The notes beneath the pieces are model-generated. The model was not told the DNA's origin and ran no database searches. It worked only from the letters and a program-made list of their open reading frames with translations. Below are positions 27,201 to 38,174 of a stretch of DNA of 64,000 nt, one piece after another. A program made the position numbers and the translations under genes. Source of the DNA: Pseudomonas sp. NC02 (GTDB taxonomy: Bacteria > Pseudomonadota > Gammaproteobacteria > Pseudomonadales > Pseudomonadaceae); contig NZ_CP025624.1 in assembly GCF_002874965.1 (NCBI RefSeq), forward strand, positions 620,001-684,000, in the 5' to 3' direction. Position 1 is the stretch's first letter, and every line of letters starts with the position of its first letter.

Positions 27201-29346
27201 CGTGGGGTTGCCCGAGGTCGGGCAGGGGCCGCAACTTGGAAGGTTGATTCAACAGCACGCCCTGTCCCGTGCCGGCCTGCGCAAGGTGCTGGGCATGCAA
27301 CCGTTGGGCTCACCCTTTTTCATTTCGCCGCAGCGCTCTTCTCGCGGGCGGATCGGTTATGCCTGGAGTGGTCGTGGTGCGGGCTCCTGGGAGCACAACG
27401 TTCGCCAGCGTATCAAAGCCCTCTACCCCACTTTTGACGAAGTGCAGATTGCCCAACTGCGTGCACCTTACACGCCGGCCGACGACACCTGGCTCATCTC
27501 TCTGGAGCAGGAGTACGAAATGCTCCGTTCCACCTTGGAGACCTGGGAAGCATCACCGATCCAGGGCTTTGGTGAGGCCAATAGCGCTGAATACCGAGAG
27601 CAGCGTGCCATCCGTAAAGAACTGCGCAAGGTGTTGATTCGCGCCTGGAGGCGTAACGGTGAGGTTGATGTGGATAGTTCCGGCAATCCCCTGGGCCAGA
27701 AGATCGAAGTGAGCGAGATTGACATACAACCTCAGTTGGCGTCGCTTCCGGCGCTGAGCGCCAACTTTGATCATGTCACTTACCTGGAAATATCCAGTGC
27801 GGAACTGACCAATGCCGTCGAGCCTTTCCTGGCTCCCTTTCGCGGCTTGCGCACCCTCAACCTGGAAGACAACCAGCTCACTCGCCTGCCCCTGTTGCTT
27901 GAGCATCTGCCCAGGCTTGAGACGTTGATACTGGCGGATAACGAGATTGTGCTGGACGTCGCGGCCGTCAACCGATTGAAGAACCTCACCCGGCTCCAGA
28001 CACTCGAGCTGGAGTCCAATCCGCTGGGCATGGCGCCGGACATCAGCCGGATGCGCCGGCTGTATCACGTTTCATTGGGCGATACCGGGCAGCGTGGTTG
28101 GCCCATTGGGATCTTCGCCAGGCCCCGGCCTCGCGAGTTCAACCTGGACCTGGAAGGTAATGCGCTCGAGGTGCCGATAGTCGAGCCAGGTTCAGCGCAG
28201 GCTGCGATTCTTGCGCGCACCCGTGTTACTCGCTCCTTGCTGACGCCCGAAGGCCTTCGCCAGCTCAAGCAGTACATTGCATCTGTAGGTATGGACCCGG
28301 AGCGGCAGTTTCCACCCCGAGGGATGCAGGACAGCATCCAATGGAAGTCCGGCCTCACCGACATGCAGTGGAGGGACTTGCAGCCCCTATGGAATGCCTT
28401 GGAAGAGTCCAGGGGCGCCGAACCGTTTTTTAACGAAATCCGCAAGTTGAGCGAGTCTGCCGATGCAATGTCGGAAGACTTCGCGCAAGACCTTACGGCC
28501 AAGGTCTGGCGAATGTTGCGCGCCATGTACGACGACACCCGGCTGCGTGAGAAGCTTTTCGACATGGCGAGGGCGCCTACCAGCTGCGTTGATGCGGGTG
28601 CCCAATTGTTCAATGCCATGGGGATCGAAGTGATGGTGTATGAGGCTTGGACCAACCCTCACCCCGACGTGGTCGAGCAACTGATGTTGACGGTGGCCAA
28701 AGGCAGGACCCGGCTCAACAAGCTGGGAGAAATTGCTCGCGCCCGGGTGGCGGCATTGAGTGAGCAAGGCCGCAAGTTCCCCAATGATCGGGACCGGGGA
28801 ACCGACTCTGCTGGAAACCCCGAACGGGCTATCGACGAAGTGGGGGTCCATCTGGCGTTTTCCACCGGGTTGGCCCAACGGCTTGAGCTGCCCTGGCAAT
28901 CAGCGGATGTGATGTACCCGGAACCCGACGTCACCCCGCAGATGCTGGACGATGCTTTTGATCGGGTCATGGCATTGGAGGAGGGCGACCTGCTCAGGGA
29001 TGCGCTCGTCGAGCTGGACTTCTGGGGTGAGTACCTTGAGCGTTCGACGCCCGCGGCCTTTGTCTGGCTGACGCGCAAAAGGGCGGCGCTGGAAGACTTG
29101 ACGAGTGCCCTGAATGATCTGGCGGCCAATGGTCGATTGCTTGAGTCGCAGAAGATGGCCCTGCGCAATACCCTGCGCAATTCGGCCCTGATGCTGGACA
29201 AGTCGGTTGAGGATTTTCCTCCCGGCACGCCCATGCACCAGGACGTCTATGATGCGCTTGCGGTGAAACTGCACGAGGAGCGCAAGGCGATTCTCCAGAG
29301 GCTCACTGACGAGGCTCTGGAAATCGCGCTTCAGAACAGAAAGTAA
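24202..29346 (+). CDS. Giant toxin-like protein: dermonecrotic-toxin-like N-terminus, single LRR module, NEL-type E3 ubiquitin ligase
   Basis: This 1714-residue paralogue of the divergent neighbour has the same order: a DUF6543/dermonecrotic-type N-terminal half with hydrophobic helices near 469-506 ([20 protein letters not shown]), one LYPTFDE helical region near 1070, and one LRR block (about 1170-1325, e.g. [15 protein letters not shown]). The NEL domain starts near 1370, with Cys1462 in [11 protein letters not shown]. It carries one LRR module where the neighbour has two. There is no signal peptide and the ribosome binding site is weak. Its stop lies inside the 3' end of ureC (16-base convergent overlap). 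Host-directed ubiquitin ligase activity is inferred from the NEL motif. Confidence 0.82.
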   Translation: MPAPQASTSLLPGGEGRHYAQIKAAIPESLVSASPALRAAITQAKPEIPAWYAATTPAQKAALQNLLEASIKSHTALEQATGKVQEVNAFARPLLEAALKAAGFELDVNQVHLRLYVPVEGLATGYRTKTLSLLQAALNNFEARETRAGFFDSASGFITAPGADGRFERHTTTLTIETFARLCRDLDLGRLYQEHLTTYLLPVQTVSRNLLRERFITRQKDAFRAAAYVALLKGDIRSDDYALLLRIANGERRIKHEGKQVWHRWPSIMELQMHGCLMIDPSVEHGYGTWLIVYIPDHPEHPIKRYKTFADYAEETTRELTAYRPEDYWDSRGVQVTAHQQFFSRFIGKKYLAYYYGRFTEKRVDEPQRRVALGPDPAWRQYYARKSLTELQAINAVIKSPRHISRTPQDQPNLNLNAHPIKGLWIDVDPWDELYADMRKRALDDGLSMAIPTAHTDAAGHDRRMAHLMNIGLFTLNLVSMFIPPLGALMAVVTAGQLLYEVLEGVVELGQGDREAGWAHIADVLENLAQLAVGGAALHISLSPFIEGLKAVRLPSGKARLWKPDLAPYAQDIRLPAGSVPDQAGLHTVNGRQVVSVDGNRYAVTAQDEPGVYRVQHPSRPEAYEPQIVNNGSGAWTHEADEPLTWQGAPLMRRLSHVMEGLSDTQLEQVRKISDTDESVLRRLYVESEPTPAITLDTAVRMRAYGRAESLSGQILAGSMSMDLGSYAASLMVEMTGWPPGRTIEVFDGQGTSRTAALYGQPHAPGTELISISRIDLFGGKLPALIVESLPEEQLKNLLGQHMPYGAALRSQALQERLGIYAKQSLRRVFDSLYLGRSSPGSAELQLFARDFKSLPPVMVEELLEGASPSQRASLVNNRKIPLELAQQARQKLGELRLARAYEGLYLDALANADTEALVLNTLEHLPGWRDSLRIEVHEGSVSGRLRASYGLPGSSNLKLLVRVGDGQYQVFDTQGNELHGVDSLYDSLQHALPEAHRQSVGLPEVGQGPQLGRLIQQHALSRAGLRKVLGMQPLGSPFFISPQRSSRGRIGYAWSGRGAGSWEHNVRQRIKALYPTFDEVQIAQLRAPYTPADDTWLISLEQEYEMLRSTLETWEASPIQGFGEANSAEYREQRAIRKELRKVLIRAWRRNGEVDVDSSGNPLGQKIEVSEIDIQPQLASLPALSANFDHVTYLEISSAELTNAVEPFLAPFRGLRTLNLEDNQLTRLPLLLEHLPRLETLILADNEIVLDVAAVNRLKNLTRLQTLELESNPLGMAPDISRMRRLYHVSLGDTGQRGWPIGIFARPRPREFNLDLEGNALEVPIVEPGSAQAAILARTRVTRSLLTPEGLRQLKQYIASVGMDPERQFPPRGMQDSIQWKSGLTDMQWRDLQPLWNALEESRGAEPFFNEIRKLSESADAMSEDFAQDLTAKVWRMLRAMYDDTRLREKLFDMARAPTSCVDAGAQLFNAMGIEVMVYEAWTNPHPDVVEQLMLTVAKGRTRLNKLGEIARARVAALSEQGRKFPNDRDRGTDSAGNPERAIDEVGVHLAFSTGLAQRLELPWQSADVMYPEPDVTPQMLDDAFDRVMALEEGDLLRDALVELDFWGEYLERSTPAAFVWLTRKRAALEDLTSALNDLAANGRLLESQKMALRNTLRNSALMLDKSVEDFPPGTPMHQDVYDALAVKLHEERKAILQRLTDEALEIALQNRK

Positions 29347-31031
29347 CGCTGCGCCATCGGCAGCACATCCGCCGGTTCACACCACAGCAACACACCGTCG
29401 GCCTTGACCTGGTAGGTCTGCGGGTCAACCTCGATATCCGGCAGGTAATCGTTGTGGATCAAGTCGGTTTTCTGCACCGCGCGGCAACCCTTGACCACGG
29501 CGATCTGCTTCTTCAACCCCAACTGCTCCGGCAGGCCTGCCGCCAACGCCGCCTGGCTGATAAAGGTCAGGCTGGTGGCGTGCAGCGAGCTGCCGAAGCT
29601 GGCGAACATCGGGCGGTAGTGCACCGGTTGCGGCGTCGGGATCGAGGCGTTGGCGTCGCCCATCAGGCTTGAGGCAATCGCGCCGCCCTTGAGAATCAGC
29701 GTCGGCTTGATCCCGAAAAACGCCGGGCGCCACAGCACCAGGTCGGCCCACTTGCCCACTTCAATCGAGCCCACTTCGTGGCTGATGCCGTGGGTAATCG
29801 CCGGGTTGATGGTGTACTTGGCGATGTAGCGTTTGGCGCGGAAGTTGTCGTTGCCTTCGCCGTCGCCAGGCAATCGCCCGCGCTGTTTTTTCATCTTGTC
29901 GGCGGTCTGCCAGGTACGTGTGATCACCTCGCCAACCCGCCCCATGGCCTGGCTGTCGGAGCTGATCATCGAGAACGCGCCGAGGTCATGAAGGATGTCT
30001 TCGGCGGCAATCGTTTCGCGGCGGATGCGGCTTTCGGCAAAGGCCACGTCTTCGGCAATGCTCGGGTCCAGGTGATGGCAGACCATCAACATGTCCAGGT
30101 GTTCGTCGATGGTGTTGCGGGTGAACGGCCGGGTTGGGTTGGTGGAGCTGGGCAGCACGTTGGGGAAGCCACAGGCCTTGATGATGTCTGGCGCGTGACC
30201 GCCACCGGCACCTTCGGTGTGGTAGGTGTGGATGGTGCGGCCCTTGAAGGCGGCGAGGGTGGTTTCGACAAAGCCGGATTCGTTGAGGGTGTCGCTGTGG
30301 ATCGCCACCTGCACGTCGTACTCGTCGGCGACGCTCAGGCAGTTGTCGATGCTCGCCGGCGTGGTGCCCCAGTCCTCGTGCAGCTTCAAGCCAATGGCAC
30401 CGGCCTTCACTTGTTCGATCAACGGCTCCGGCAGGCTGGCGTTGCCCTTGCCGGTGAAGCCGATGTTCATCGGGAACGAGTCGGAGGCCTGGAGCATGCG
30501 CGCCAGGTGCCATGGGCCGGAGGTGCAGGTGGTGGCGTTGGTGCCGGTGGCCGGCCCGGTGCCGCCGCCGATCATGGTGGTGACGCCGCTGGTCAGTGCT
30601 TCTTCGATTTGCTGCGGGCAAATGAAGTGGATGTGGGTATCGATGCCGCCGGCGGTGAGGATCATGCCCTCACCGGCAATCACTTCGGTGCTGGCGCCGA
30701 CACAGATGGTCACGCCGGGCTGGATGTCCGGGTTGCCGGCCTTGCCGATGGCGGCGATGCGGCCGTTTTTCAGGCCGACGTCAGCCTTGACGATGCCCCA
30801 GTGGTCGATGATCAGCGCGTTGGTGATCAGGGTGTCGACCACCTCATGGGCGAGCAGTTGGCTCTGGCCCTGGCCATCACGGATCACCTTGCCGCCGCCG
30901 AACTTCACTTCTTCGCCGTAGACGGTGAAATCCTGTTCGACTTCGACGAACAGCTCGGTGTCGGCCAGGCGGACCTTGTCACCAACGGTGGGGCCGTACA
31001 TGTCGGCGTAGGCTTGTCTGGAAATCTTCAT
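29331..31031 (-). CDS. ureC: Urease alpha subunit
   Basis: This 566-residue catalytic subunit of the nickel enzyme splits urea into ammonia and carbon dioxide. All active-site residues are present: His133 and His135 (DTHIHF), carbamylated Lys216 (GLKLHEDWG), His245, His271, flap Cys318-His319-His320 (MVCHHLDPS) and Asp359. The chosen start, [22 protein letters not shown] at 31031, gives standard length; the longer frame reads through a palindromic repeat. It is last in the urt-ure operon, separated from ureB by that repeat. Its final codons overlap the end of the convergent NEL gene by 16 bases, yet the conserved C-terminus MAQRYFLF is intact. Confidence 0.98.
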   Translation of the reverse strand: MKISRQAYADMYGPTVGDKVRLADTELFVEVEQDFTVYGEEVKFGGGKVIRDGQGQSQLLAHEVVDTLITNALIIDHWGIVKADVGLKNGRIAAIGKAGNPDIQPGVTICVGASTEVIAGEGMILTAGGIDTHIHFICPQQIEEALTSGVTTMIGGGTGPATGTNATTCTSGPWHLARMLQASDSFPMNIGFTGKGNASLPEPLIEQVKAGAIGLKLHEDWGTTPASIDNCLSVADEYDVQVAIHSDTLNESGFVETTLAAFKGRTIHTYHTEGAGGGHAPDIIKACGFPNVLPSSTNPTRPFTRNTIDEHLDMLMVCHHLDPSIAEDVAFAESRIRRETIAAEDILHDLGAFSMISSDSQAMGRVGEVITRTWQTADKMKKQRGRLPGDGEGNDNFRAKRYIAKYTINPAITHGISHEVGSIEVGKWADLVLWRPAFFGIKPTLILKGGAIASSLMGDANASIPTPQPVHYRPMFASFGSSLHATSLTFISQAALAAGLPEQLGLKKQIAVVKGCRAVQKTDLIHNDYLPDIEVDPQTYQVKADGVLLWCEPADVLPMAQRYFLF

Positions 31032-31044
31032 GTGTTTAGTTCCT

Positions 31045-31158
31045 GATCGTTCCCACGCTCTGCGTGGGAATGTCGCCCTGGACGCTCTGCGTCCGCTCTT
31101 GAAGGTCGTGACGCGGAGCGTCACAGGATGCATGCCCACGCAGAGCGTGGGAACGATC
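31045..31158. repeat. Four-hairpin palindromic repeat array between ureB and ureC
   Basis: The outer ends GATCGTTCCCACGC and GCGTGGGAACGATC are inverted. Inside are consecutive hairpins TTCCCACGC-TCT-GCGTGGGAA, GGACGC-TCT-GCGTCC, GTGACGC-GGA-GCGTCAC and CCCACGC-AGA-GCGTGGG. The repeat ends one base before the ureB stop codon. Near-identical copies lie at 38057-38162 and, minimally, 34569-34599. Confidence 0.9.
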
Positions 31159-31159
31159 A

Positions 31160-32522
<1,363 letters not shown>

Positions 32523-32531
32523 GGTCGGGCC

Positions 32532-32834
<303 letters not shown>

Positions 32835-32882
32835 CGTTCAAGGTCCACTATGAAATACATTCGTAAAAACACCGGAGATCCA

Positions 32883-32973
32883 ATGTGGGAGCGGGCTTGC
32901 TCGCGAATGCGGTGTGTCAGTGAATGCATCTTTGCCTGACCCACTGCATTCGCGAGCAAGCCCGCTCCCACAT
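32883..32973. repeat. REPIN (inverted REP pair) between ureD and ureA
   Basis: Two inverted TGTGGGAGCGGGCTTGCTCG cores with complementary flanks fill most of the 148-base gap between ureD and ureA inside the operon. Confidence 0.92.
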
Positions 32974-32982
32974 TTTTAATCT

Positions 32983-33822
32983 TCATGTGCTCCAGATTCT
33001 CGGTGATACAGCCTCGCGGCCCAGCACGGCCGGGCGCAGCAGGCGCCACAGTGCGATCAGCCAGGCTCGCGCCAGCAGCGCTTCACTGGCCAGGCAGCGG
33101 GCCACCAGCAGGCCGGGCAATTGGGTCAGGTCGCCGCGTACCGGGTGGGGCAGGGAGCGACATTGTTCGAGCAGTTCAGGGTCGATTTCGCCGGTCACCA
33201 GCAAGGTCGCAAACACCGGTTGCCCGTCCAGCCCGATGGGTGAGTCGAGCAAACCGTCGGCGCCCACAATGCGCTGGCGCTCATGCCAAATCAACTGGCC
33301 GTCGCGGCGGATATCCAGGTGCGACTGGAAGTGCCCGAGGTCGAAACGCTCGCCGCTGGCGGGGCGCCCGAGGGCGACCACGTCCCAGTAAAACAGCCGG
33401 GCATCGCCTTGCAGGTCGATGCGGGTGGTGAGTTCGGCCTGGGCGGCGCTGAACACGATGGTCTCCTGCGGCAGCCATTCCAGCGTCGCGCCCGCCTCAA
33501 CCGTCAGCTCCAGTTTCTGATACGCCGGCCCGCCGGCGCGGTACCACTTGGCCGCGCCGGGGCTGGTCAGTTGCGCCCACGCACCTTCGGCGACATGGGT
33601 GCTGATATCGAGACGATCACCGCCGGCAATCCCGCCCGGCGGGTGCACGATGATGTGCTGGCACACCTCGGGGCCTTCGGCGTACAGATGCTTTTGCACC
33701 CGCAGCGGGCCGAGGTGGCGGCGCATCACCGGGCGCGTGGTGTCGCCGAAACGCGCGTAGCCGAGTTCCAGCTCGGCGTGCCAGCTTGGGGTGAACAGCG
33801 CGGTGGGGGCAGGTAGGGTCAT
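32983..33822 (-). CDS. ureD: Urease accessory protein UreD
   Basis: This 279-residue accessory protein binds apo-urease and recruits UreF and UreG for nickel insertion. Family segments include [32 protein letters not shown] (residues about 42-73), [10 protein letters not shown] and a typical [10 protein letters not shown] stretch. It follows urtE by 30 bases and heads the structural urease genes. The call is secure. Confidence 0.96.
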   Translation of the reverse strand: MTLPAPTALFTPSWHAELELGYARFGDTTRPVMRRHLGPLRVQKHLYAEGPEVCQHIIVHPPGGIAGGDRLDISTHVAEGAWAQLTSPGAAKWYRAGGPAYQKLELTVEAGATLEWLPQETIVFSAAQAELTTRIDLQGDARLFYWDVVALGRPASGERFDLGHFQSHLDIRRDGQLIWHERQRIVGADGLLDSPIGLDGQPVFATLLVTGEIDPELLEQCRSLPHPVRGDLTQLPGLLVARCLASEALLARAWLIALWRLLRPAVLGREAVSPRIWST

Positions 33823-33852
33823 GGTCAGTGCTTATCGTTAGGACGCTACAGA

Positions 33853-34551
33853 TTAGATCGTAACGAGCCCGCGCACACCCTCGCTTTCCATATTTTCTCC
33901 ACGCCCCTGCTGGACGATTTCGCCCCGGGACATCACCAGGTACTGGTCGGCCAGTTCCGCGGCAAAATCATAGAACTGCTCCACCAGCAGAATCGCCATG
34001 TCGCCGCGTGCCGCGAGCTTCTTGATCACCGCGCCGATCTCCTTGATCACCGACGGCTGGATGCCTTCGGTGGGTTCATCGAGGATCAGCAGGCGCGGGC
34101 GGCTGGCCAGGGCCCGGCCGATAGCCAGCTGCTGTTGCTGGCCGCCGGACAAGTCACCACCCCGGCGTTGCTTCATTTGCAGCAGCACCGGGAACAGCTC
34201 GTAGATGAAGGCGGGCACTTCCTTGGCTTCGGAGCCGGGGAAGCGTGACAGGCCCATCAGCAGGTTTTCTTCCACCGTCAGGCGGCCAAAAATCTCCCGG
34301 CCCTGGGGCACGTAAGCGATACCGGCGTGCACCCGCTGGTGCGGCTTGAAGCCGGTAATGGCGCGGCCTTCCCAGTTCACCGCACCTTCCTTGGCCGGCA
34401 GTAAACCCATCAGGCACTTGAGCAGGGTAGTCTTGCCCACGCCGTTGCGGCCCAGCAGGCAGGTGACTTCGCCGACTTTTACCTCAAAGGAAAGCCCGCG
34501 CAGGATGTGGCTACCGCCGTAGTACTGGTGCAGCTTGTCGACTTGCAGCAT
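33853..34551 (-). CDS. urtE: Urea ABC transporter ATP-binding subunit UrtE
   Basis: This 232-residue LivF-type ATPase energises high-affinity urea uptake. Walker A is GRNGVGKTT (34-42), the signature is LSGGQQQQLAIGRAL, Walker B is LLILDEPTEGIQPS, and the switch His is replaced by Gln in LLVEQFYDF, as usual for this branch. The gap to urtD holds a 31-base perfect palindrome, and ureD follows after 30 bases. Confidence 0.96.
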   Translation of the reverse strand: MLQVDKLHQYYGGSHILRGLSFEVKVGEVTCLLGRNGVGKTTLLKCLMGLLPAKEGAVNWEGRAITGFKPHQRVHAGIAYVPQGREIFGRLTVEENLLMGLSRFPGSEAKEVPAFIYELFPVLLQMKQRRGGDLSGGQQQQLAIGRALASRPRLLILDEPTEGIQPSVIKEIGAVIKKLAARGDMAILLVEQFYDFAAELADQYLVMSRGEIVQQGRGENMESEGVRGLVTI

Positions 34552-34568
34552 GTTCAGTTCCCCTTAAT

Positions 34569-34599
34569 GATCGTTCCCACGCGGAGCGTGGGAACGATC
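34569..34599. repeat. Single-unit palindromic repeat between urtD and urtE
   Basis: This 31-base hairpin has arms GATCGTTCCCACGC / GCGTGGGAACGATC around GGA. It consists of exactly the outer ends of the arrays at 31045 and 38057, so it looks like a collapsed or minimal copy of the same element. Confidence 0.9.
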
Positions 34600-34603
34600 A
34601 GGT

Positions 34604-35464
34604 TCAGCGGCCGAGGTAAACCTCGATCACCCGCTCATTTTCCTGCACCTGTTCCAGCGACCCTTCGGCCAGCACGCTGCCCTGGTGCAACACCGTCACG
34701 TGGTCGGCAATCGAGCCGACAAAGCCCATGTCGTGTTCCACCACCATCAGCGAATGCTTGCCCGCCAGGCGCTTGAACAGCTCGGCGGTGAACTCGGTTT
34801 CGGCATCGGTCATGCCCGCCACCGGTTCATCCAGCAGCAACAGTTGCGGGTCTTGCATCAGCAGCATGCCGATTTCCAGGAACTGTTTCTGGCCGTGGGA
34901 CAGCAAGCCGGCCGGGCGATTGACTGAAGCGGTGAGGCGGATGGTGTCGAGCACTTCGCTGATGCGGTCTTTCTGCTCGCCACTCAAGCGCGCCCGCAGG
35001 CTGGCCCACACCGACTTGTCGGTCTTCTGCGCCAGCTCGAGGTTTTCGAACACGCTGAGGGCTTCGAATACCGTGGGCTTCTGGAACTTGCGACCGATGC
35101 CGGCCTGGGCGATCTGCACTTCGCTCATGCTCGTCAGGTCGAGGGTTTCGCCGAACCAGGCCTTGCCGTGGCTGGGCCGGGTCTTGCCGGTGATCACGTC
35201 CATCAGCGTGGTCTTGCCCGCGCCGTTGGGGCCGATGATGCAGCGCAATTCGCCGACGCCGATGTACAGGTTCAAGTCGTTCAATGCCTTGAAACCGTCG
35301 AAGCTGACGCTGATGTCTTCCAGGGTCAGGATCGTGCCGTGGCGGGTGTTCAGGCCTTTGCCGGCAGCCTGGCCGAGGCCGATGGCATCGCGGGCGCTGC
35401 CCTGGTCTTTATTGGGTTCAAGGATAGGTTCGAGCATAAATTCGGCCGTCGCTGTGATCCTCAT
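34604..35464 (-). CDS. urtD: Urea ABC transporter ATP-binding subunit UrtD
   Basis: This 286-residue LivG-type ATPase carries a longer N-terminal extension (about 45 residues) before the ATPase core. Walker A is GPNGAGKTT, the signature LSHGQKQFLEIG, Walker B LLLLDEPVAGMTDAE, and the switch is VVEHDM. Start ATG 35464 overlaps the urtC stop by four bases and has GAAGAGGGG upstream; an earlier in-frame start is rejected because it lies deep in urtC. Confidence 0.95.
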   Translation of the reverse strand: MRITATAEFMLEPILEPNKDQGSARDAIGLGQAAGKGLNTRHGTILTLEDISVSFDGFKALNDLNLYIGVGELRCIIGPNGAGKTTLMDVITGKTRPSHGKAWFGETLDLTSMSEVQIAQAGIGRKFQKPTVFEALSVFENLELAQKTDKSVWASLRARLSGEQKDRISEVLDTIRLTASVNRPAGLLSHGQKQFLEIGMLLMQDPQLLLLDEPVAGMTDAETEFTAELFKRLAGKHSLMVVEHDMGFVGSIADHVTVLHQGSVLAEGSLEQVQENERVIEVYLGR

Positions 35465-36540
35465 TGGTCGCCCCTCTTCTTCAGCAGGCCAATCACACCC
35501 TTGGGCAAATACAGGGTGACGATGATGAACAGCGCACCGAGGAAGAACAGCCAATACTCAGGAAACGCCACGGTGAACCAGCTCTTCATGCCGTTGACCA
35601 CACCGGCGCCCAGCAGCGGGCCGATCAAGGTTCCACGCCCGCCGAGGGCCACCCACACAGCGGCCTCGATGGAGTTGGTCGGCGACATTTCGCTGGGGTT
35701 GATGATGCCCACTTGCGGCACATACAACGCGCCCGCCAAACCACACAGCACCGCGCTCAACACCCACACGAACAGCTTGAAGCCACGCGGGTCGTAGCCG
35801 CAGAACATCAGGCGATTTTCCGCATCCCGAAGTGCCGTCAGCACCCGGCCGAACTTGCTCTGGGCCAGGCGCCAGCCGATGAACAGGCTCGCCACCAACA
35901 ACACCACGGTGGCCACAAACAGCGCCGCTCGCGTGCCCGGCTCGGTGATGCCAAACCCGAGGATGCTGCGGAAATTGGTAAAGCCGTTATTGCCGCCGAA
36001 CCCGGTCTCGTTGCGGAAGAACAACAGCATCCCGGCGAACGTCAGGGCCTGGGTCATGATCGAGAAGTACACGCCCTTGATCCGTGAGCGGAAGGCGAAG
36101 AATCCGAACACCAGCGCCAGCAATCCCGGCGCCAACACCACCAGGCACATCGCCCAGAGGAAGTGGCTGGTGCCGGTCCAGTACCACGGCAACTCGGTCC
36201 ACGACAAAAAGGTCATGAACGCCGGCAGCTCATCGCCGGACGCCTGGCGCATCAGGTACATGCCCATGGCATAACCGCCCAGCGCAAAGAACAGGCCGTG
36301 GCCGAGGGACAACATCCCGGCATAACCCCACACCAGATCCAGCGCCAGGGCGACGATGGCGTAGCACAGAATCTTGCCCACCAACGTCAGGGTATAGGCG
36401 GAAACGTGCAGCGGATTTTCCGGTGACAACAGCGAGAACAACGGCAGCGCCAGCAGCAGGATCAGCACCACTGCACCGACCGCGACGGTCACCTTGGGGC
36501 CGGCCTTTTGCGCGGCCGTAAGCATCAATGGCTGGTTCAT
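35461..36540 (-). CDS. urtC: Urea ABC transporter permease UrtC
   Basis: This 359-residue LivM-type permease has about nine to ten membrane helices. The conserved LVWGYAGMLSLGHGLFFALGGYAMGMYL segment (about 67-95) and the coupling region LRDAENRLMFCGYDPRGFKLFVW are clear. Its start overlaps the urtB stop by one base and its stop overlaps urtD by four, so urtB-C-D are tightly coupled. Confidence 0.96.
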   Translation of the reverse strand: MNQPLMLTAAQKAGPKVTVAVGAVVLILLLALPLFSLLSPENPLHVSAYTLTLVGKILCYAIVALALDLVWGYAGMLSLGHGLFFALGGYAMGMYLMRQASGDELPAFMTFLSWTELPWYWTGTSHFLWAMCLVVLAPGLLALVFGFFAFRSRIKGVYFSIMTQALTFAGMLLFFRNETGFGGNNGFTNFRSILGFGITEPGTRAALFVATVVLLVASLFIGWRLAQSKFGRVLTALRDAENRLMFCGYDPRGFKLFVWVLSAVLCGLAGALYVPQVGIINPSEMSPTNSIEAAVWVALGGRGTLIGPLLGAGVVNGMKSWFTVAFPEYWLFFLGALFIIVTLYLPKGVIGLLKKRGDQ

Positions 36541-38042
36541 CAGTCGATCACCCGTCCTTTCAGTGCGAAGAGTCCTTGCGGGCGTTTCTGGATGAACAGA
36601 ATGATCAGCGCGAGGATCAGGATCTTGCCGAGCACGGCACCGATCTGCGGTTCAAGAATCTTGTTGGCTATCCCCAGGCCGAAGGCGGCCATGACGCTAC
36701 CGGCCAACTGGCCGACACCGCCGAGTACCACCACCAGGAACGAGTCGATGATGTAGCTCTGGCCGAGGTCCGGGCCGACGTTGCCGATCTGGCTCAGGGC
36801 CACGCCACCGAGGCCCGCTATGCCGGAGCCGAGGCCAAAGGCGAGCATGTCCACGCGTCCGGTGGGCACGCCGCAGCAGGCGGCCATGTTGCGGTTCTGG
36901 GTGACGGCGCGCACGTTGAGGCCCAGGCGCGTCTTGTTCAGCAGCAGCCAAGTCAGCACCACCACGAACAGCGCGAAGGCGATGATCACGATGCGGTTGT
37001 ACGGCAGCACCAGGTTGGGCAGCACCTGGATTCCCCCGGACAGCCACTCGGGGTTGGCCACTTCAACGTTCTGCGCACCGAACACCAGGCGCACCAGTTG
37101 GATCAGCATCAGGCTGATGCCCCAGGTGGCGAGCAGGGTTTCCAGCGGGCGGCCGTAGAGGTGACGAATCACCGTGCGCTCCAGGGCCATGCCGATGGCG
37201 GCGGTGACAAAAAACGCCACCGGCAGCGCGATCAGCGGGTAGAACTCGATGGCCTGGGGCACGTAGCGCTGCATCAGCAACTGCACCACATAGGTCGAGT
37301 AGGCGCCGAGCATCAGCATCTCGCCGTGGGCCATGTTGATCACCCCGAGCAGGCCGAAGGTGATCGCCAGGCCGAGCGCCGCCAGCAGCAGGATCGAGCC
37401 CAGGGACATGCCGCTGAAGGCCTGGCCGAGAATCTCGCCCACCATCAGTTTGCGTTTGACCTGGGCCAGGCTGGTCTCGGCGGCGGTGTGCACCGTGGCG
37501 TCGGCTTCGACGCCGGGAGCGAGCAGGGCTTCCAGGCGAGTGCGGGCCAGCGGGTCGCCGGTGCCGCCGAGCAAGCGCACGGCGGCCAGGCGCACGGCCG
37601 GGTCGGGATCTACCAGTTGCAGGTTGGCCAGGGCGAGACTGAGGGCTGTGTGTACGTCATCATTGGTTTCGCCGGCGAGTTGCTGGTCGAGGAATTTCAG
37701 CTGCGCAGGTTGTGCACTTTTTTGCAGAGTCTGGGCGGCGGCAAGGCGCACCTTGGGGTCGGCAGCGAGCAATTCCTGGCTGGCTTGCACGTTGTCGATC
37801 AGGCCGCGCAGGCGGTTGTTCAGGCGTACGGTCTTGGTTTCGCCGTTGACGCTGATCTGGCCTTGTTGCAGGGCGTCCACCAGCTCGATGCGCGCCGGGT
37901 CGGGCTGGGCGGCCCAGTCCTGGAGCAGCTTGGCTTGTTGCATCGGGTTGGCGTTGATGAAGTCTTCGGCGTCGCTGGCGTGTGCGGCGAGGGGCAGCAA
38001 CAGCAGGGCGGCGAGGATGAAACGGTATAGGGCAGTGGGCAT
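36540..38042 (-). CDS. urtB: Urea ABC transporter permease UrtB
   Basis: This 500-residue LivH-type permease has the long N-terminal extension typical of proteobacterial UrtB: a signal sequence (1-22) and about 180 periplasmic residues with HEAT-like repeats (DPKVRLAAAQTL, DPAVRLAAVRLL). The membrane domain follows from about residue 200, with GLAITFGLLGVINMAHGEMLMLGAY. A palindromic repeat array separates it from urtA. Confidence 0.96.
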   Translation of the reverse strand: MPTALYRFILAALLLLPLAAHASDAEDFINANPMQQAKLLQDWAAQPDPARIELVDALQQGQISVNGETKTVRLNNRLRGLIDNVQASQELLAADPKVRLAAAQTLQKSAQPAQLKFLDQQLAGETNDDVHTALSLALANLQLVDPDPAVRLAAVRLLGGTGDPLARTRLEALLAPGVEADATVHTAAETSLAQVKRKLMVGEILGQAFSGMSLGSILLLAALGLAITFGLLGVINMAHGEMLMLGAYSTYVVQLLMQRYVPQAIEFYPLIALPVAFFVTAAIGMALERTVIRHLYGRPLETLLATWGISLMLIQLVRLVFGAQNVEVANPEWLSGGIQVLPNLVLPYNRIVIIAFALFVVVLTWLLLNKTRLGLNVRAVTQNRNMAACCGVPTGRVDMLAFGLGSGIAGLGGVALSQIGNVGPDLGQSYIIDSFLVVVLGGVGQLAGSVMAAFGLGIANKILEPQIGAVLGKILILALIILFIQKRPQGLFALKGRVID

Positions 38043-38056
38043 GGCAGTTTCCTATA

Positions 38057-38162
38057 GATCGTTCCCACGCTCTGCGTGGGAATGCCGCCTTGGACGCTCT
38101 GCGTCCGCTGTGTGACGCAGAGCGTCACGGGATGCATTCCCACGCGGAGCGTGGGAACGATC
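38057..38162. repeat. Four-hairpin palindromic repeat array between urtA and urtB
   Basis: Same architecture as 31045-31158: outer inverted GATCGTTCCCACGC / GCGTGGGAACGATC, with inner GGACGC-TCT-GCGTCC and GTGACGC-AGA-GCGTCAC hairpins. It occupies nearly the whole urtA-urtB gap and could set different transcript stability for the binding protein and the membrane subunits. Confidence 0.9.
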
Positions 38163-38174
38163 AGTGCGGCGGTC

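Noticed and set aside
18002..29346. Type III or VI secretion genes linked to the NEL toxins
   Set aside because: I looked for chaperone, VgrG, Hcp, PAAR, TpsB or needle genes near the pair and found none in the window.
31045..31158. CRISPR-like array from the clustered short repeats
   Set aside because: The repeats are adjacent palindromes without unique spacers of constant length, and there are no cas genes.
36528..38030. A 500-codon open frame opposite urtB
   Set aside because: It is the complementary-strand shadow of urtB, rich in His/Gln/Val/Gly without domain signals; urtB itself is clear.
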